From Anas platyrhynchos (Eukaryota > Chordata > Aves > Anseriformes > Anatidae), in contig NC_092587.1 in the NCBI RefSeq assembly GCF_047663525.1, forward strand, positions 35,083,001 to 35,147,000: 64,000 nt of DNA, read 5' to 3'. The notes beneath the pieces are model-generated. The model ran no database searches. It was not told where the DNA came from and saw only the letters and a program-made list of their open reading frames with translations. Below, in pieces: positions 51,460 to 64,000 of this stretch. The translations under genes and the position numbers were made by a program. Every line of letters starts with the position of its first letter. The stretch's first letter is position 1.

Positions 51460-54400
51460 CTAAAACACACAAAAAACATCATGAGAGGCATCCCACAGGC
51501 ACTGACCCAGCCGGGATGGACCCAAGTGTTCCTGAGCGAGGCTGCACAAAGCAAGCCTCTGATCAAAGCAAAGCCTCCCCCAGCCCAGCTGCCTGGTCTG
51601 CATGCGAAGCTCTCCCCTATCGCTGGCAGGGCTAGTCAAATGGAAGCTGAATAATTCATTTGATGAATTTTTGATATTTTCTAATAAAATATTCACAAAT
51701 AATTGTTTTCACTATTTGTCCAGACCCATTTAACTCTGCCAAATAAATTGCGTATGTTGTGCACAGCAGAAGGCATCTTGTTCGCCTTTCCAGGCCCGAG
51801 GCAGGCGCTGCGCTTCCAAACGATGCCCGGGCAGGGGAGCAGTCCCACCAAAGGGAGAGGAGCTATTTATTTACCTGCTCGGTTTTGTGCATCTCTACGG
51901 CATTCAGCGGGTAGAGGCTCACTTGAGATTCGCACAGAAGCGAACCCCGAAGCTTATCTGTGTCAGGCTGTTTTGTTAAAACGTCCGCTGGCTTCAGCAC
52001 CACAGCCAGGGGGACGGGGCTGGGAGGGGCTGGGAGGCCACCAGCCGAGCCCAAATACGAGCAAAGGTCATCATGAGCATTTTAAAACGAGCCTTTTGGT
52101 GGCCGTAGCTCTCCTTCCAGCACACGCTGTATTCCAGCTGACAAAGCGCCTGCTCTTTCGATTCCCAGGCTCCAGCAGGGAGCCCTTACAAAGCCCTCCC
52201 AGAGCACTTCAATTACCACAGCAACAAGCCCCATCTGAAAGACGTGTGGCAACCCCGGCACGGCAGTCAGGAGGGAACGATGATCCGCACTGAAGTTTGG
52301 CAGCAGCACACCTTGTCACACGTCCTGCTCCAGCCTTGGGCTTCACCGGCAGCAGCAAGTTGGTCAGACAAGCACTTGGCATTGCCAGAAGACACGGAGC
52401 TGTTTTATTCTCCCCCCTGGTGCACTCTCCCCTTAGGAGCCATGGAGCAGGAAATGCACATAAAATGCCTGGACCTTTTAATGTAATTATGATTTTATGG
52501 GACTGCAAGCAGCTCTGGAGAAACAATCATCTAGACCTCACTGCTAATCCTTTACTTGTTCGCCTTTCACTCAAAAGCACAAAAAGGTCATTTGTAAAAT
52601 GTAACCTTCATTTCATTATCTAAGGTAACAGCTGAAAAAGGACTTTGGAGAGGATTAAAGTCAAGGCAAGATACTCTCTTCATTAGAGCATATCTCCTTA
52701 TTCAGATTGAGTGGGAATACTATTATAGAAAAGATCCTTATATGCAGCACAGCTCTCCTTTCAAGCCCCCTGCACAAAAGGCAGCAGTTGTCACGGTCCC
52801 CATCTCCCAGAGTTTAGTTAACCTTTAACAGCCCAGAGTTTACTGGGCTTCAGGGGATAAACCGGGCAACGCAGCAACCAGTAAGTACACCACACATCCC
52901 GGTCAAGTCTCCCAGGTACAAGCAAGTATTTCAGATAGCATCCTGGCTAAAGCTCAGGGATTCACTGAGCAGCAAGCGCCTCATACAAATAACCAAGCTT
53001 CTACCATCACAATCTTGTACATTGCTGACAAAAAAGAGCTATTTTAGAGCTGTCCAGTCCATCATAGCTGCAGGTTATGCTTACAGACCGCCTTCCCCAG
53101 GTGCAGAAACGAGCCAGCTTCTACCTTTCACAGAGCCCTGCCACCAGCTCCCCTGAGCCTCCCAGCCCCTTCTATTGCCCTCGCAAACTTTTGCCCTCTG
53201 TAACATCTCTGGAGCAACAGGACAGCCCTTGAAGGCTTCCATAGGTCACCATACTTCTGCCATCCACTGATGTCCTCTTTGATGTGGAGAGCTGGAGACC
53301 TGTGAAGTGGTTCAGTTTGACTTCAGCAATCAGCAAATGCGAAAAGCCAGCTACAAGGAAGCAGCAACCACCTCAGCAGCACCAACACCCGTGACAGTAA
53401 GAGCTGGGTTACACCACATTTTATCTCAACTGGTTCTGAGAGATCTCTGCTGAAATTCAGCAGTGGACACTCGCCACCAAACCCACAGTCGCCCACGACA
53501 CCTTTCTGAACACGCGTTACGTGGCTCGCCACACAGTGCCTTTTTTCATTACAGGTATTTCTTTCTAATATTGCTCGCCTACACGCAATGAGAAGTGCTG
53601 AGTAAAATGCTTTGGGCAAGCAGCAAATAAGCAGGTGGGCCGGTTTTATATTTACATTTCAAACAACCTACCCACCGGACAAAACCTGCGTTTGGCTCAT
53701 GCAAAGGACCACACCAGCGCTGCGAAGGCGCTAAGGCTTGCCAGGCAGTTCTGTTTGTAAGAGGCAGCCAACACGAGTCCCTGTGGCGTGAAAACTGTTC
53801 AGACAAAGTGGCACAAGAGCCTGCAGCCATCTGAGGTGCTCCCAAGCAGCCTGCCTGGGGGAATTCAAGCCACACAACAGTCCGCATTCAGTTGCCTGCA
53901 CTATTGATCAACCCAGTCTCTTCAATAAATTAAACCCTTTCTTAATTGTATTGTCCCTTTTTATGTGCAGTGTTATCCAGTGCGGCTCCACTGGCAAACG
54001 ATGAGATCTTTCAATACCACCCTCCAAGTAATTTATATGTAAATAATAAAAAGCGGGTCCCAACACTGCTCCCTGCAGCACTCACCAATTAATCTCCTTT
54101 TAGCTTTTTACTGCCACCCTTTGTTTCCTGCCCTTTAGCCAATTTCCAGTAGACTGTGCCAACTTTCCACTTAGTCTATAGCTTCATATCTTTTATATTA
54201 ATAACCTGTGATGCAGAACAGTTTCTCAAATGTTTTTTTTTTTCAGAAATCAAAGTGCTCGGGCAAGATCATCTACCACATTTTTATTTTTTTTTAATTC
54301 TCTGGTAGACATAACCCTGAAGGACTTCAAGCTACTAAAGCGTGATGTTTGCTCCCTTAAACCACCTTGACTCCCTTTGATCAAAGAGTACTTCTGTAAG

Positions 54401-57266
54401 TACTTGCCTCACTTGTTCCTTTAAACGCTGTAATTCCCCAAGATTTCTCCAGAAGGCAGATGTGAATCTAAAACGGCTTCCTTTGACATATTTGCGAAGT
54501 CGTCACAAAGATTTTTTTAATGCCTTTGGATGGGGAAAATTTCTCCTTGGTTACCTTCTTACCATTTGCTCCCAGTGGTGGTGTTGGGTTCGTAGTGGCA
54601 AGGGCCAGGTGCTGTTGCCGGAGCCACACTGTGTCCACCGAACGGCTGAGCTGCTGCTTGAAAAATTTCAGGATGAAATTCTGCTTTTCCGCTGCAACAA
54701 GAAGGCTCTTGCTGAGCTTTAAAAAGCAGAATTTCCTGCTGAAAGCTTTCAAATGAGCTGTTCCATTATGAAAAATAAATATTTAATTCCATGCCAGAGA
54801 GCCTCAGCCATAGCTTGCCTGCTTTGTGCTACTCCAGTTCATTATAAAAGGCTCAATTCTCTAGAGCTCACCAACCTGCAGAAGTCCTCCAAATCTGGTC
54901 TCGTAACAGCTGAGCCACTGAATCCTGATTACATTTGTCAGTCTTGGCTACATGACTTCTCCTCCCATAGCCTGGCGCTCTATCAAAGGGTAAATTCATA
55001 CCACCCCCAAATTACTTCTATGCCTGTTTCTAGATATAGCCACACGGATGCTTACCTTGCCTTCAGATAAATTTTGGTGGCCATGCCATACCAGAATTTT
55101 GTCACCCTGGCAGTAAATACGCTGAAAACTCACCACCTTGCCCCCAGATTTGGAAAGTACTCTGTAATTACAGCACGGAAACAGAAGCCAGCCTTGGATT
55201 CTCCCCATGTCACGGCTCACTGTGAGGCTTCACTTCCTGTGCCTCCCCTTTTCCAGGTCTGGAAACCAGACAACGTGCCTCCCTACCTCTACAAAGACAA
55301 TTTCCAAATCAAATGCTGCACGAGGGCCAAATGTGACTGCTGCCCGAGGCCACTGCACTTCCAAGCGCCTGGGTGCCCAGATGGCAGCATAAAGAGGTTG
55401 ATTCTTAATGCTGGTTTCTGTGCAAGGTGTCCACATATGGGCAGAACAAGTCAGAGAAGAATGTGAGGAAACAAAGCACTGGAGCCCTCTCTGGGAAGAG
55501 AAGGAAGAGCTGGTTAAGAGAAGAGGTGTAATGGAAAGCAAGTTGGATCATATTTTTTACTTCCTAATAAAATTCAGGTTATGTTGTTTTTTCCCCCTCC
55601 TTTCCCACATCTCTAAATCGAGGTGGCAGGTGCTCTGTCTTTCCTCCTGCTGCCCTAGTACATTTCTAACTGAATTTAGCTGAGAAGGGAATATGGAAAC
55701 AAAGCTAATTTTGCTTCCCTTTAACAAAGCAGTTAAGAGATCCTGAAACGTGGATAGCATAGGAACTGAATGACATATTCCAGAATTTGAACACGCGCTC
55801 GCACACACGCACTACACACAAATCAGAAAAGCCCATGAGAAGCTGTGGTTTATACACACAGACAAATAGAGCAGCAGCAGCAATCAGCAGAGATGGTACT
55901 GCTGAGATACTGCGCTGCAGCTATTACATTCCCCAGAAATGCTGGGTCTCAGCAAGCCAGAAAGAAAAATAAGTAGGTAGAACTGCATCATTGTGCTGGC
56001 ACTAAGCAAAACCATCAGAGTGATGAGGGCAGAGCTGCTGCGTGCCTGGCTGAGGAGAACAGCAGCAGGTCCCAGTGATGGGCACCACACACTCAAATGG
56101 GGGAGAGGGAAGGGACTGGACTGACAGCAAGGAAAAGCGAAGAAGGGGCTGTCTCTGGATTGCCTCCTTTTCCTCAGGGCCAGAATCTCTCCGTGCTTCA
56201 TTTTTAAATTGATGTTCTATGATGTTCTAAGCAAGGTCAATTTAATACTTTTGTTCCTTTCTAGCGGTGTTATGCCATTTGTGTATTTTCACTCTCTCAC
56301 GCTGCTGTATCAAGCAGTAAGTTCAAGGTCAGATACTGGGTATGGTTAAAACAATGGAAAGGCAGCTGACAGTGGATGGCTCTCAGCATTTGGGCCATGG
56401 CAGCAAAGCCTCCTCTTTTTGTGCTCTCACAGGATGGTTTGCCCTTGCTTAATATTTTATTGAAAATGTGTCATCCGTTCCCTGATGTAGGAACATGAAT
56501 AAAGTTCCAGAGAACAAAGTGAGGTTTGAATGTTTCTTGTTAATAACCAAATACATTCAAACCCATTTAGAAGCCTTTGTATCCCTCACTGCAAGGTCTA
56601 TGGTGGTCAAACAATAGAACTGTTTGCGTTGAGGCAAGTCAAAACAATGGAGGCACTTAAAACTGGTTTCCAGAGAGGTGAGTAGCAGGTTCACTACCCC
56701 TAGTATAGTAAATACTGCCTAATCTCCTCTTTATGTCATCATTTGGGAACGCACATTGCCATTTCTGACACTATTTTGGGTTTGCACAGAACCACCATAA
56801 AAAAATTAAGCACTGGATGTGAAGGGGCAGCCAGATGGAAGCATAAAGCACTCTTCCAACGCACTCTTGGCGTTTTCCTACTTAGCAGTTGGATCTGGTA
56901 CCCTCTGCCTAAAGCAGGATGCCATGCTACTGTGGAAGACATCCAATGCTCCCTTCTGCAGAACGCTGGTTTGTGTCAGCTTCTGTGAAGGCTGCATGAT
57001 CCAGGCCTCAGAGGGTGTTGGGGCACGTGAAGATGAGGAGAGTTGGGTGTCTGCCACACAGAATGGTGAGGCTATGGGATAACTACAGACAAAAGGATGA
57101 GAAGGCATCAGTGCTCTGCCTGGGATGTGGAGCAACCAGAGGCAGGCACACAACTGGAGAAGGAATTTTTAACATTCAGGAGTCAGATTTTGGAAGAACA
57201 AATAAGCACGGTAAGTATACTTGTTTCTCTCCCACAAACCACATAGTCAAAGCTTGGCTGTTTTAC
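51460..57266 (-). other. PPM1H: PPM1H intron (5.8 kb)
   Basis: The intron runs between the GAG|GTG junction of adjacent PPM1H exons, with GT and AG on the minus strand. It is noncoding. It holds a GC-richer patch at about 51750-52500, where a 196-codon plus-strand frame occurs by chance, and an old CR1-type LINE remnant at about 53985-54420. Confidence 0.85.
53985..54420 (-). mobile_element. Ancient CR1/L3-like LINE remnant
   Basis: The plus strand resembles the reverse complement of the reverse-transcriptase region of old CR1-clade LINEs. The string of landmarks is CCAAGTAATTTATATGTAAA, AGCGGGTCCCAACACTGCTC, CCTGCAGCACTCACC, TTTGTTTCCTGCCCTTTAGC, CCAATTTCCAGTAGACTGTG and, near the end, CACCTTGACTCCCTTTGATC. 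These occur in the order found in such elements. It is far more diverged than the copy at 3.8-4.6 kb and contains many indels and a T-run insertion. No open frame survives. Subfamily and exact edges cannot be set by eye. Confidence 0.7.
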
Positions 57267-57374
57267 CTCAGGAGATGAGGACAGGAAAGGTTTGATGTAG
57301 ATATTGGAGTCATGCACCTTCAGGTCGTGGTCTCCCAGTCCTCGGGTCACCCCAATTGTTGCCATAACCCGAGC
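57267..57374 (-). CDS. PPM1H: PPM1H internal exon (GVTRGLGDHDLK)
   Basis: The minus strand has acceptor TTCTAG before GCT at 57374, and CCTGAG|GTAAAA at the donor. The 108 bases give exactly 36 codons: ARVMATIGVTRGLGDHDLKV, then HDSNIYIKPFLSSSPE. The VTRGLGDH stretch is the conserved PP2C motif equivalent to SRAFGD in other family members, here in the form specific to the PPM1H/J/M subgroup. Frame joins are clean on both sides. The 60-codon minus-strand frame over this exon contains these residues but runs into flanking intron. Confidence 0.97.
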
Positions 57375-59027
57375 CTAGAAATAAAGAAATGGGATCAAAA
57401 CTTGCTTCGTGCATTGTGTCAACATGGAAAGAGATAACATTCCTACTTCACAACTGTCACAGCTAGGGATGAACTCTTTTTCTCCCAGAGACTTGAGATT
57501 TAACATAGCTAATCAATGTATGAACTTCATTTCCATTTCTCATTTTGTATTTGTGCCCATGCCAGTCTAAGTATGCCCATCCTAGACTGTGACGATTTGT
57601 AAGGGACTGGGACTATGGAAATCTAACTCAGTTGCCTCACTGTCCCATGGTAATCAATGAGAGCACACCTTCAGCAAATTACACTAATATGAAGTAAACT
57701 GGTTTTATAAAAGGGATGAGGAGCCTAATTAATCACTTAAGAAACCTGTGGCCTCTTCCTTTTGACATATTGCCACATATTTTCTTCATCAAGGCAAAGT
57801 GCCAAAGGCCACCTCAAACTGCTGAGTCTGCAGAGTGCCAGTGCCCACTGAGCTCTCTGTGGAGAGCTGGTCCAAATCAGGTCTGCTCTTACCTCAGATC
57901 TAATGCTTTCTTCGCTAAGCATCCTCCTTTGAGACAGGAGCTGTTTCCCAAGAGGTGCTGGGCTCTTCTTCATTAAAGCTTCTCCAGAGCCTGCCCAGGC
58001 AGCCTGCCCCGTGGGCACCCTAACTCCCTGCACATCACCTCCCCAGAACACTACCTTTGCCGCAGCAGCTTCCGAACAAGATTGCTCGCAGCATCAGTAA
58101 CAGTGCAAGACTGACTCAAAATTATTCTGCCTCCCTAACCCCTGGCTCCATAAGGCAAAAAGAGAGAAAATTTAAAAGATATGCGTGAAACATTTTGCAG
58201 ATAATTATAAACCTAACCAAATTCAGAGATAAGCTGCAGGTCCGAACCTTTAAAACTTGGGCTAATTCTGAAGAGCGTGTGTTTTTGCACTGAGATAAGA
58301 GCCTAATGCAGCAGGGGAGCACTATTTAGGAACACAGCAAGCATACAAATATCGGCAAACTGACACCACTGCGTCCTTGTATTGATCCTATTGCTGCATC
58401 CAGCTAAGCTTGCTGGGATCAGCACTAATGATCTCACTGTTCTTAATCAGGGAATTGGAAACAAAGTTCACCCAAATGGAAGGGTTCACTTCTTACTTTC
58501 AAGAAAAACTATCAGCAATCACATCAGAAAAACTCAACAGTGAGTTCACATACACTAGCTGAAGAAAACATGTTTAAGGGCTGTTATAATTCCTAAATCC
58601 TGCCTTGATCCCTCCCCTTCCTAAATTAGGGTTTTTGCATCTCAGAGCACTGTAAAATGTTTTTAAACATCCTTCTGCTTCATTTTCAGCAAACATGACT
58701 TATTTTGCTATCTTCAATCATCCTAGTTATATTTTACAATGAAAATAGAAACATTTAAAGTCATCTATTGAAGACGGTCTCTTTGCAGCCTAGTTACTTG
58801 CAATGAAACAAAACCAAAATGAAACTGAACAGCAAATGACTTCCCTCTTCCCTCCACCCCAGACATGAGACTGATTTATAACTGAACCAAGATACTCTTT
58901 CAAGCTGTCAAAACGATAAAATAAAGAGATACTGAGTGGAAAACAGTGGACTGCCACAGGCTAAATCGAGTGGTAAACAGCAGAGAATTTGTTCTTCCTC
59001 TGGTCTGAGGAAAGCACATGTGCCCAC
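57375..59027 (-). other. PPM1H: PPM1H intron (1.65 kb)
   Basis: A short intron with canonical GT (59026-59027 on the minus strand) and AG (57375-57376). No exon or recognised repeat lies within it. It joins GEGKK to ARVMATIG in frame. Confidence 0.9.
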
Positions 59028-59091
59028 CTTCTTGCCTTCTCCATATATCAGGGGAAACTTCAAGTCGTCTTCCTCAATGGTTTTGTATGCC
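59028..59091 (-). CDS. PPM1H: PPM1H internal exon (YKTIEEDDLKF)
   Basis: The minus strand shows CCCCCCTCACAG before G at 59091, and GGCAAGAAG|GTGGGC at the donor. One leading base completes a codon, presumably Trp, split with the previous exon, and 21 codons follow: AYKTIEEDDLKFPLIYGEGK plus a final K. In mammals the matching stretch reads AYKTIEDEDLKFPLIYGEGK as I recall it, so two acidic residues are swapped. This is the most upstream PPM1H exon in the window. The N-terminal half, flap domain and first catalytic Asp motif lie beyond 64000. Confidence 0.96.
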
Positions 59092-62000
59092 CTGTGAGGG
59101 GGGGACAAACAACATTTACAGAGCTTGAACTCAATTAGTGACCCACTGCCTTGAAACAAGCAGATGTGATTATTTAATTATTATTATTAAAATCATTATT
59201 TTTCCTAGGGACTCTGCCTTTGATCCGAGATGTACATTTCTTTCTCCATGGAAAGATTCTTCCCGAAGATTTAGTCCATTTCACCACAAAAAAAGTGACC
59301 ATGAAGTATGTAACGTGCCGACCTGCTCCTATTGCCTGCAAGGAGAAAGAGGTGGACTGGAATAGCATCCTCACCAGGTAACATACTGTGGGTTATGGCA
59401 GTAGCTATACCATAACACAGCACCATTAAAGAAATAGGAATGAAACAAAAAGCCAAGAAACCAACCAATGCCTCGATTCACACCGTTAATGTGAAATGGT
59501 GAGCAGCAACGGAGTGTGTATGTGGCCGAAGTGTGAAACAGCTCTCTGATCCTGTTCTCACCTTTCAGGACTGCTTAAACTAAAGGCAAGCTTCACATGC
59601 TGAAGACTTTTAGAAGGCTATTTAGTGCTCATTTGACCTTGACTGCAACATCCAAGGTTGTCAGAAATTTTACATTTCGCAGCAGTTTTCCAATGGCCGA
59701 GAGACAAGAGAAGTAAATGTTCATGCTCTGATTCTGTTCGCTTCATGCCTGCGTACTCTACCTTTTACACATCCAGCTGTTGACACTGATGAGGTGAGAA
59801 GGTGAGCAATTTTGCAAGTGAGAAATAAAATCAGAAAAATAGATGGCTGTCACTCTCACAGCCACAGAGCCCCATGGCTTGTGTAACATAACCTGGGGTC
59901 CCTCTTTGGTCAGATACCTCACCCCACAGCTTTGCCAGAGGGACACGCTTCCCTTCACACCACAAAATTGTTCCTCCCATGCTTTCCCCGGGTATTGTCC
60001 TCCCCTCCATTCTACCCCTGCCCCCAGTCCTCAGGGTGATACCAAAATCATATTTTGGCTTCACCAAAATATGGCACAGACCTGGGATCAGTAAATGGTG
60101 CTGGATTACACAGCTATGCTTGCTGCAGCATCTAGGCAAACCTCTTAAAAAGAAAGTAGTGTAGACCCACTTGAGACTCCCCCTTTCATTTCTTAGTAAC
60201 CATAGGTAGGGTCCATATTAGGGCTTTGGGGTAGGGGGAGAAAGGAGAAAAAGAAACCAAAATCCAAAGAAGAAACAGTAGTGGACAAGTCCACTCCCAC
60301 GCTATAAAACATCACTACATGGGAAATCCCCAAGTGGAACCAGGTAAAGTTTGCAAAACACGGTGGGTGCTTCATGGGAGACCAGACAGTCAAGAGTATC
60401 TGGGGTATGTGGGAATCTCTACAAGGGATGCTATGGAGAAGGCACTTAAATGGCTTCTGTACTGCGGGAAGGGAAACTACAGCTCTTAAACCAAAGGCCA
60501 CAAATCACTACACACAGAGAGCATGGCAAAACTTCACTGACATGTAAAACTCGGGTTGGCATTTTCTTGGGAAGGATGAGTCAGTCAGTCACGGACTTTG
60601 CTCCCGTTCCTATTCTTACATCCAACAGGCAATAGCTAAGGTCTCCGCCTCACTCACCAGCTGGGACACCCTGGTTTGAACAAGGAGGATAATTTTACCA
60701 TCACTCTACTTACTCCCTGACTGGTTGTGAACACATCCCAAAGCTTCCCGTTAGAACCACAGCTCTGGAAGTCCTGGCAAAGCCTCCCTGAGGAGGAGTC
60801 TGAATTCTTCTCATTCCTTTCCTTAGAGGCAGTTGTGCTCCGACACCAAGTAAAACGGTGTCAGCTGAGTCTGTGTTGGTCATCGGAGTTAAATGACTAA
60901 TCCAAACCATAAACCCAAGGATTTAATTCCTATTGGATTTTTAAACTGCTAGAGGTATTTGTTACAAAAAGCAAATACGACTACATTGATGTGACTTAAC
61001 TATTTACAACCCCCTTTCTAAAGGAACAAACAAACCCATTCTTTACCCACAGATTACATAATCTGCATGAGAACTAAAAATACTTAAGACCAAAGCCCCC
61101 ACTTCACATTGTAAGTAGCCAAAACAGGGACCAACTTTTCATCCCACTCTCCCCCCCCCTTCATTTTCCTTTGTAGCACCTCACACCAGCTGTGCTTTAG
61201 GAAGAAGGGGAAAAAAGAAGGGGAGGTGGAAAAGAAAAAAGCATCAGTTGGTCTTGTGTCCTTCAAAAGAATGGTCCCCACAGTTAAGTCCAGCATCTGT
61301 TATGGACCCACCAAAAAGACAATCGTCTTCCACTGTGACACAATGGTGCAGGGATGTTGGTAGAGGCAGTGTTGCAAGGGCTGAAGCTAACTTGTTTCAT
61401 CAACAGATTAGGAAGGGCATCCGGCTGGCCTACGACCTCCTGAAGCTATGTGACTCAGTCGGAGATGACCAGAGGGCCGCAGCGATTTGTTTCATGGTTT
61501 CTCACAAGCAAATCATCTCCTGGGCTCAGAATGTGGGTGCCAAGACTCATCTCAAATGCACTTTTTTTTTCCTATTGATATTGCTATTGCCTGAAAAATT
61601 ATCAGCCCTTGAAAAACAATGCTTAGAACTGCAACCACAGCAGTGGAGCTGGCTTGGATACACTGAAAAGCAACCTAAGACACTTGAGAGAAGTACCTAA
61701 GCCCTGCACTACTAGCGAAACAGAATTAATAATATATGAGCCTGTGGTTTCCTGCAAAAAGAATGATGAAGGACAGCTTTTCAGCTAGCAGCTCTGCAAC
61801 TGCGCTGGGGCGAAGGAAGGAAGGAAGCTATGAAGTTCCCGGTGATTTATGCCGTGTGAAACCTCCTGTACTTTGTACATGTGTTTATTTCACACAGGCT
61901 ACAACCTTCTGGACTATTTCACTTGACTTTATGTAGTAAAGTTGCATTTATACCTTCCTGTGCTCTTTAGAGAGAGAGTATGCTGTATATAAAGATGTAA

Positions 62001-64000
62001 TATGGCAATAGGTATATCAAACACAGACATATGGAGAACCTGAGGGGGTTGTTTGGTTCTTTTAATGCCAACACAGCCTTATTCTGACATCCCTGTAACC
62101 CAGCCTATCTCGCTGTTTTAACAAACATAAAGGCAAGGTTGCAATCCTCTGAACTCCTCATCCTCCTCATCGCCATCCCAGAAGGATTCCACAGACAGCA
62201 GGGCACGAGAAGATGGGTTTTAAGGTTATAAGGACACGACCATACTACTGCTTGCTGCTCTGAACGAGCCTAAATCCTGTCAGTGCTTCTGCCACGTAAA
62301 CCTCTACTCCTCCAAATGGAAAAACACAGGGGGTGGAGAAGGGGGAGTAGAAAAGGCAAGCTTGTGCCCAGCTAAATCTAGTTGCATTTTTTTCAGTTAA
62401 CTTTGTTTCTTCTTTTCATTTCAAAAGAATTATGAAATGCTACTGCTGTCCAAAAATACTGAACTAGGGCTTGACATATGTACCACCCACAAAGTTACAT
62501 TTGGACTCAGGATCAACATTTTGGAAAACCAGGCCAAATCGCACCAGGAGCCAAAAGAGATGTCAGAACGAAAGAACTAGGACTGACATGATGTTACTCA
62601 TATGCAAACTGGAATCTGCTCTAAATACATGGTGAAAAATCATCAGAAGCTGATAAATGCCCAAGACAATCTATGAAATAAATTTCCTACAGTACCTGCA
62701 GTTGTTAGCAGTGCTTTAGTATTTGTTAAATAAGAGATAGTCAAAACTACCTGAATATTGCTGGGTCAGAACTTGAAAAACTAGTCAGCTCCCAAACACA
62801 AACTTCAGAGCCAAAATCCTAGATAATTTCTTACATATGTTAAGCATTCTCCTGCCATATAATTTGTTCTTAAAATTGGTCTTCTGAAAGCAGACAAATT
62901 CATGTAAGAGTAGAAGTTGCCGGTGACAAAAAAAAAATAAAATCTACTTTGTGTTCTCTTTTACAGCAAACTATGCAAGTCTACTGTTCATTGAAGGTAT
63001 TGCATTGGCATCCCCAGGCACAACAGATGGTAGCAAAAACACAATCTATGCTGACCTGGAAGGCTCAGTTCTGCAAACAACAGGGGAATCCAGACTCCAT
63101 GCCCACTGTGTGCTCTGCTGTTCCACAGCACTTGGCTTCTGAATGTTTGCTCGTTTTTACATCTCTGCTAGTGACACTTGATAGTAAACTGAGGAACAGC
63201 AAAAAGAATTGCCATCAAAGGGCTTTAGCTTGAAGCATAACGCAAAACCCACTTGTGGCAAGCACAAAGAAAAAGCACTACACCATCAAAAATGTCTTAG
63301 TTTATATTGAACACAAGGATGAAGATTCTCCTTTGAGACAGGTTTGTGGATGCAGTGTATTTCTAGCTCTACTTTGCTATTATTCTGTAAAAAAAAAAAA
63401 AAAAAATAAAGACAAAACAAAACCGAACACAACAAGCACAACAAAACCCCTCCAGCAAACCAACCAACCTCCCATCATCCTGACCTGTGTTACTCAAGCT
63501 CGACCTTTCTTGGTCATACCAATAGAAAACTAGATTTTTATCCTTGAGCAACATAAAATTTGAAAGAAACAGTTCCCAGTTCCCCCCCAGTCCTCCCAAG
63601 TAATCAGTGGACCGGAGCTACTTTTGAATAACAGAGCTCAAATCACCAACCCAGAGGAACTGATTTTCATTACTGTCTATCGAACTACAGGTATCAAACC
63701 AATGTAAGCAAGTGCTTACTACCAAATTTTCCAAAAGGAGAAATGATATGTAGCACAGGTTAGGCAAAGAGCCACTGAAAATCTTGCAATTTATGTCTCA
63801 ATCCAACCATAATTTTGTTTAAATGTCCTTATACGTGTGCTTTGCAGAGTCAGACTCTCTAAATCCAGAGAGTGCTGTCTGATACTAAGTACCCTCTAGA
63901 TATGTTAGTTTTAATGTTTCAGTGCCTCAGTGTCTTTCTCCTATTACTCATCTGACATAGTTTAATGAGGCAAAACTACAATATACAAATACAATAAAAG
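59092..64000 (-). other. PPM1H: PPM1H intron (partial, runs off the right edge)
   Basis: About 4.9 kb upstream, on the minus strand, of the most 5' PPM1H exon in view. I looked for the next exon, which should end in residues like MLYRDFNMTGW, and did not find it, so it lies outside. The segment holds an A-run at about 63390-63406 and an isolated GC-richer patch at 61400-61530 of unknown origin. No other gene is recognised. Confidence 0.75.

Noticed and set aside
51703-52293. 196-codon plus-strand open frame
   Set aside because: It lies wholly within a PPM1H intron in a GC-richer patch. No protein family is recognised and there is no Kozak or splice support. It is treated as a chance frame.
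55074-55466. 130-codon plus-strand open frame
   Set aside because: It is intronic, has no recognisable domain and is accompanied by competing frames on both strands. No evidence of a gene.
61248-61700. 150-codon plus-strand open frame
   Set aside because: It is antisense within a PPM1H intron with no known domain. The interesting part is only a short nucleotide phrase, which is reported separately.

Overview
This window is vertebrate nuclear DNA, almost certainly from a bird. Two lines of evidence support this. First, CR1-family LINE fragments are present, including the 3' end carrying the ATTCT(A/G)TG-type tail. Second, the gene order MON2 - let-7i - PPM1H, which is the conserved amniote arrangement, can be read directly. 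The genes have short exons, GT/AG introns, long AT-rich noncoding stretches and one sharp CpG island. There is no sign of bacterial, phage or plasmid content, and no operon, CRISPR array or defence system. The species cannot be fixed from what I see.

Layout. (1) 1-492: last intron and last coding exon of MON2 (+ strand), followed by an AT-rich 3' UTR with several AATAAA signals, the best-placed distal one at 3248. (2) About 3.77-4.57 kb: a CR1 LINE fragment on the minus strand, then about 8 kb of AT-rich intergenic DNA. (3) 12.75-13.87 kb: a dense CpG island with two CAAGATGGCG (YY1-type) boxes in opposite orientation 64 bp apart and a splice donor just after the plus-strand box. It is immediately followed by the let-7i microRNA hairpin (13865-13949). 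This is very probably the bidirectional promoter of the pri-let-7i transcript. (4) 14-40.2 kb: noncoding DNA with simple repeats (a 148-bp pure GAAA array, and A33 and T38 tracts), a short CR1 3' end, a purine-skewed block, a GC-rich patch and a candidate conserved noncoding block at 34.1-34.9 kb. (5) 40.2-59.1 kb: the 3' end of PPM1H on the minus strand, with a long probable 3' UTR and the last four coding exons. The rest of PPM1H lies beyond the right edge, so 59.1-64 kb is its intron.

MON2 and PPM1H are transcribed toward each other, with let-7i between them. MON2 acts in endosome-Golgi trafficking and PPM1H is a PP2C phosphatase that acts on phosphorylated Rab GTPases. Both are membrane-traffic genes, but nothing in this sequence shows co-regulation. 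Almost every other open reading frame in the window is a chance frame in CpG-island, repeat or intronic DNA. I found no convincing new protein-coding gene. The most useful leads are regulatory: the let-7i promoter and hairpin architecture, and several non-repetitive homeobox-site-rich blocks that look like conserved elements.
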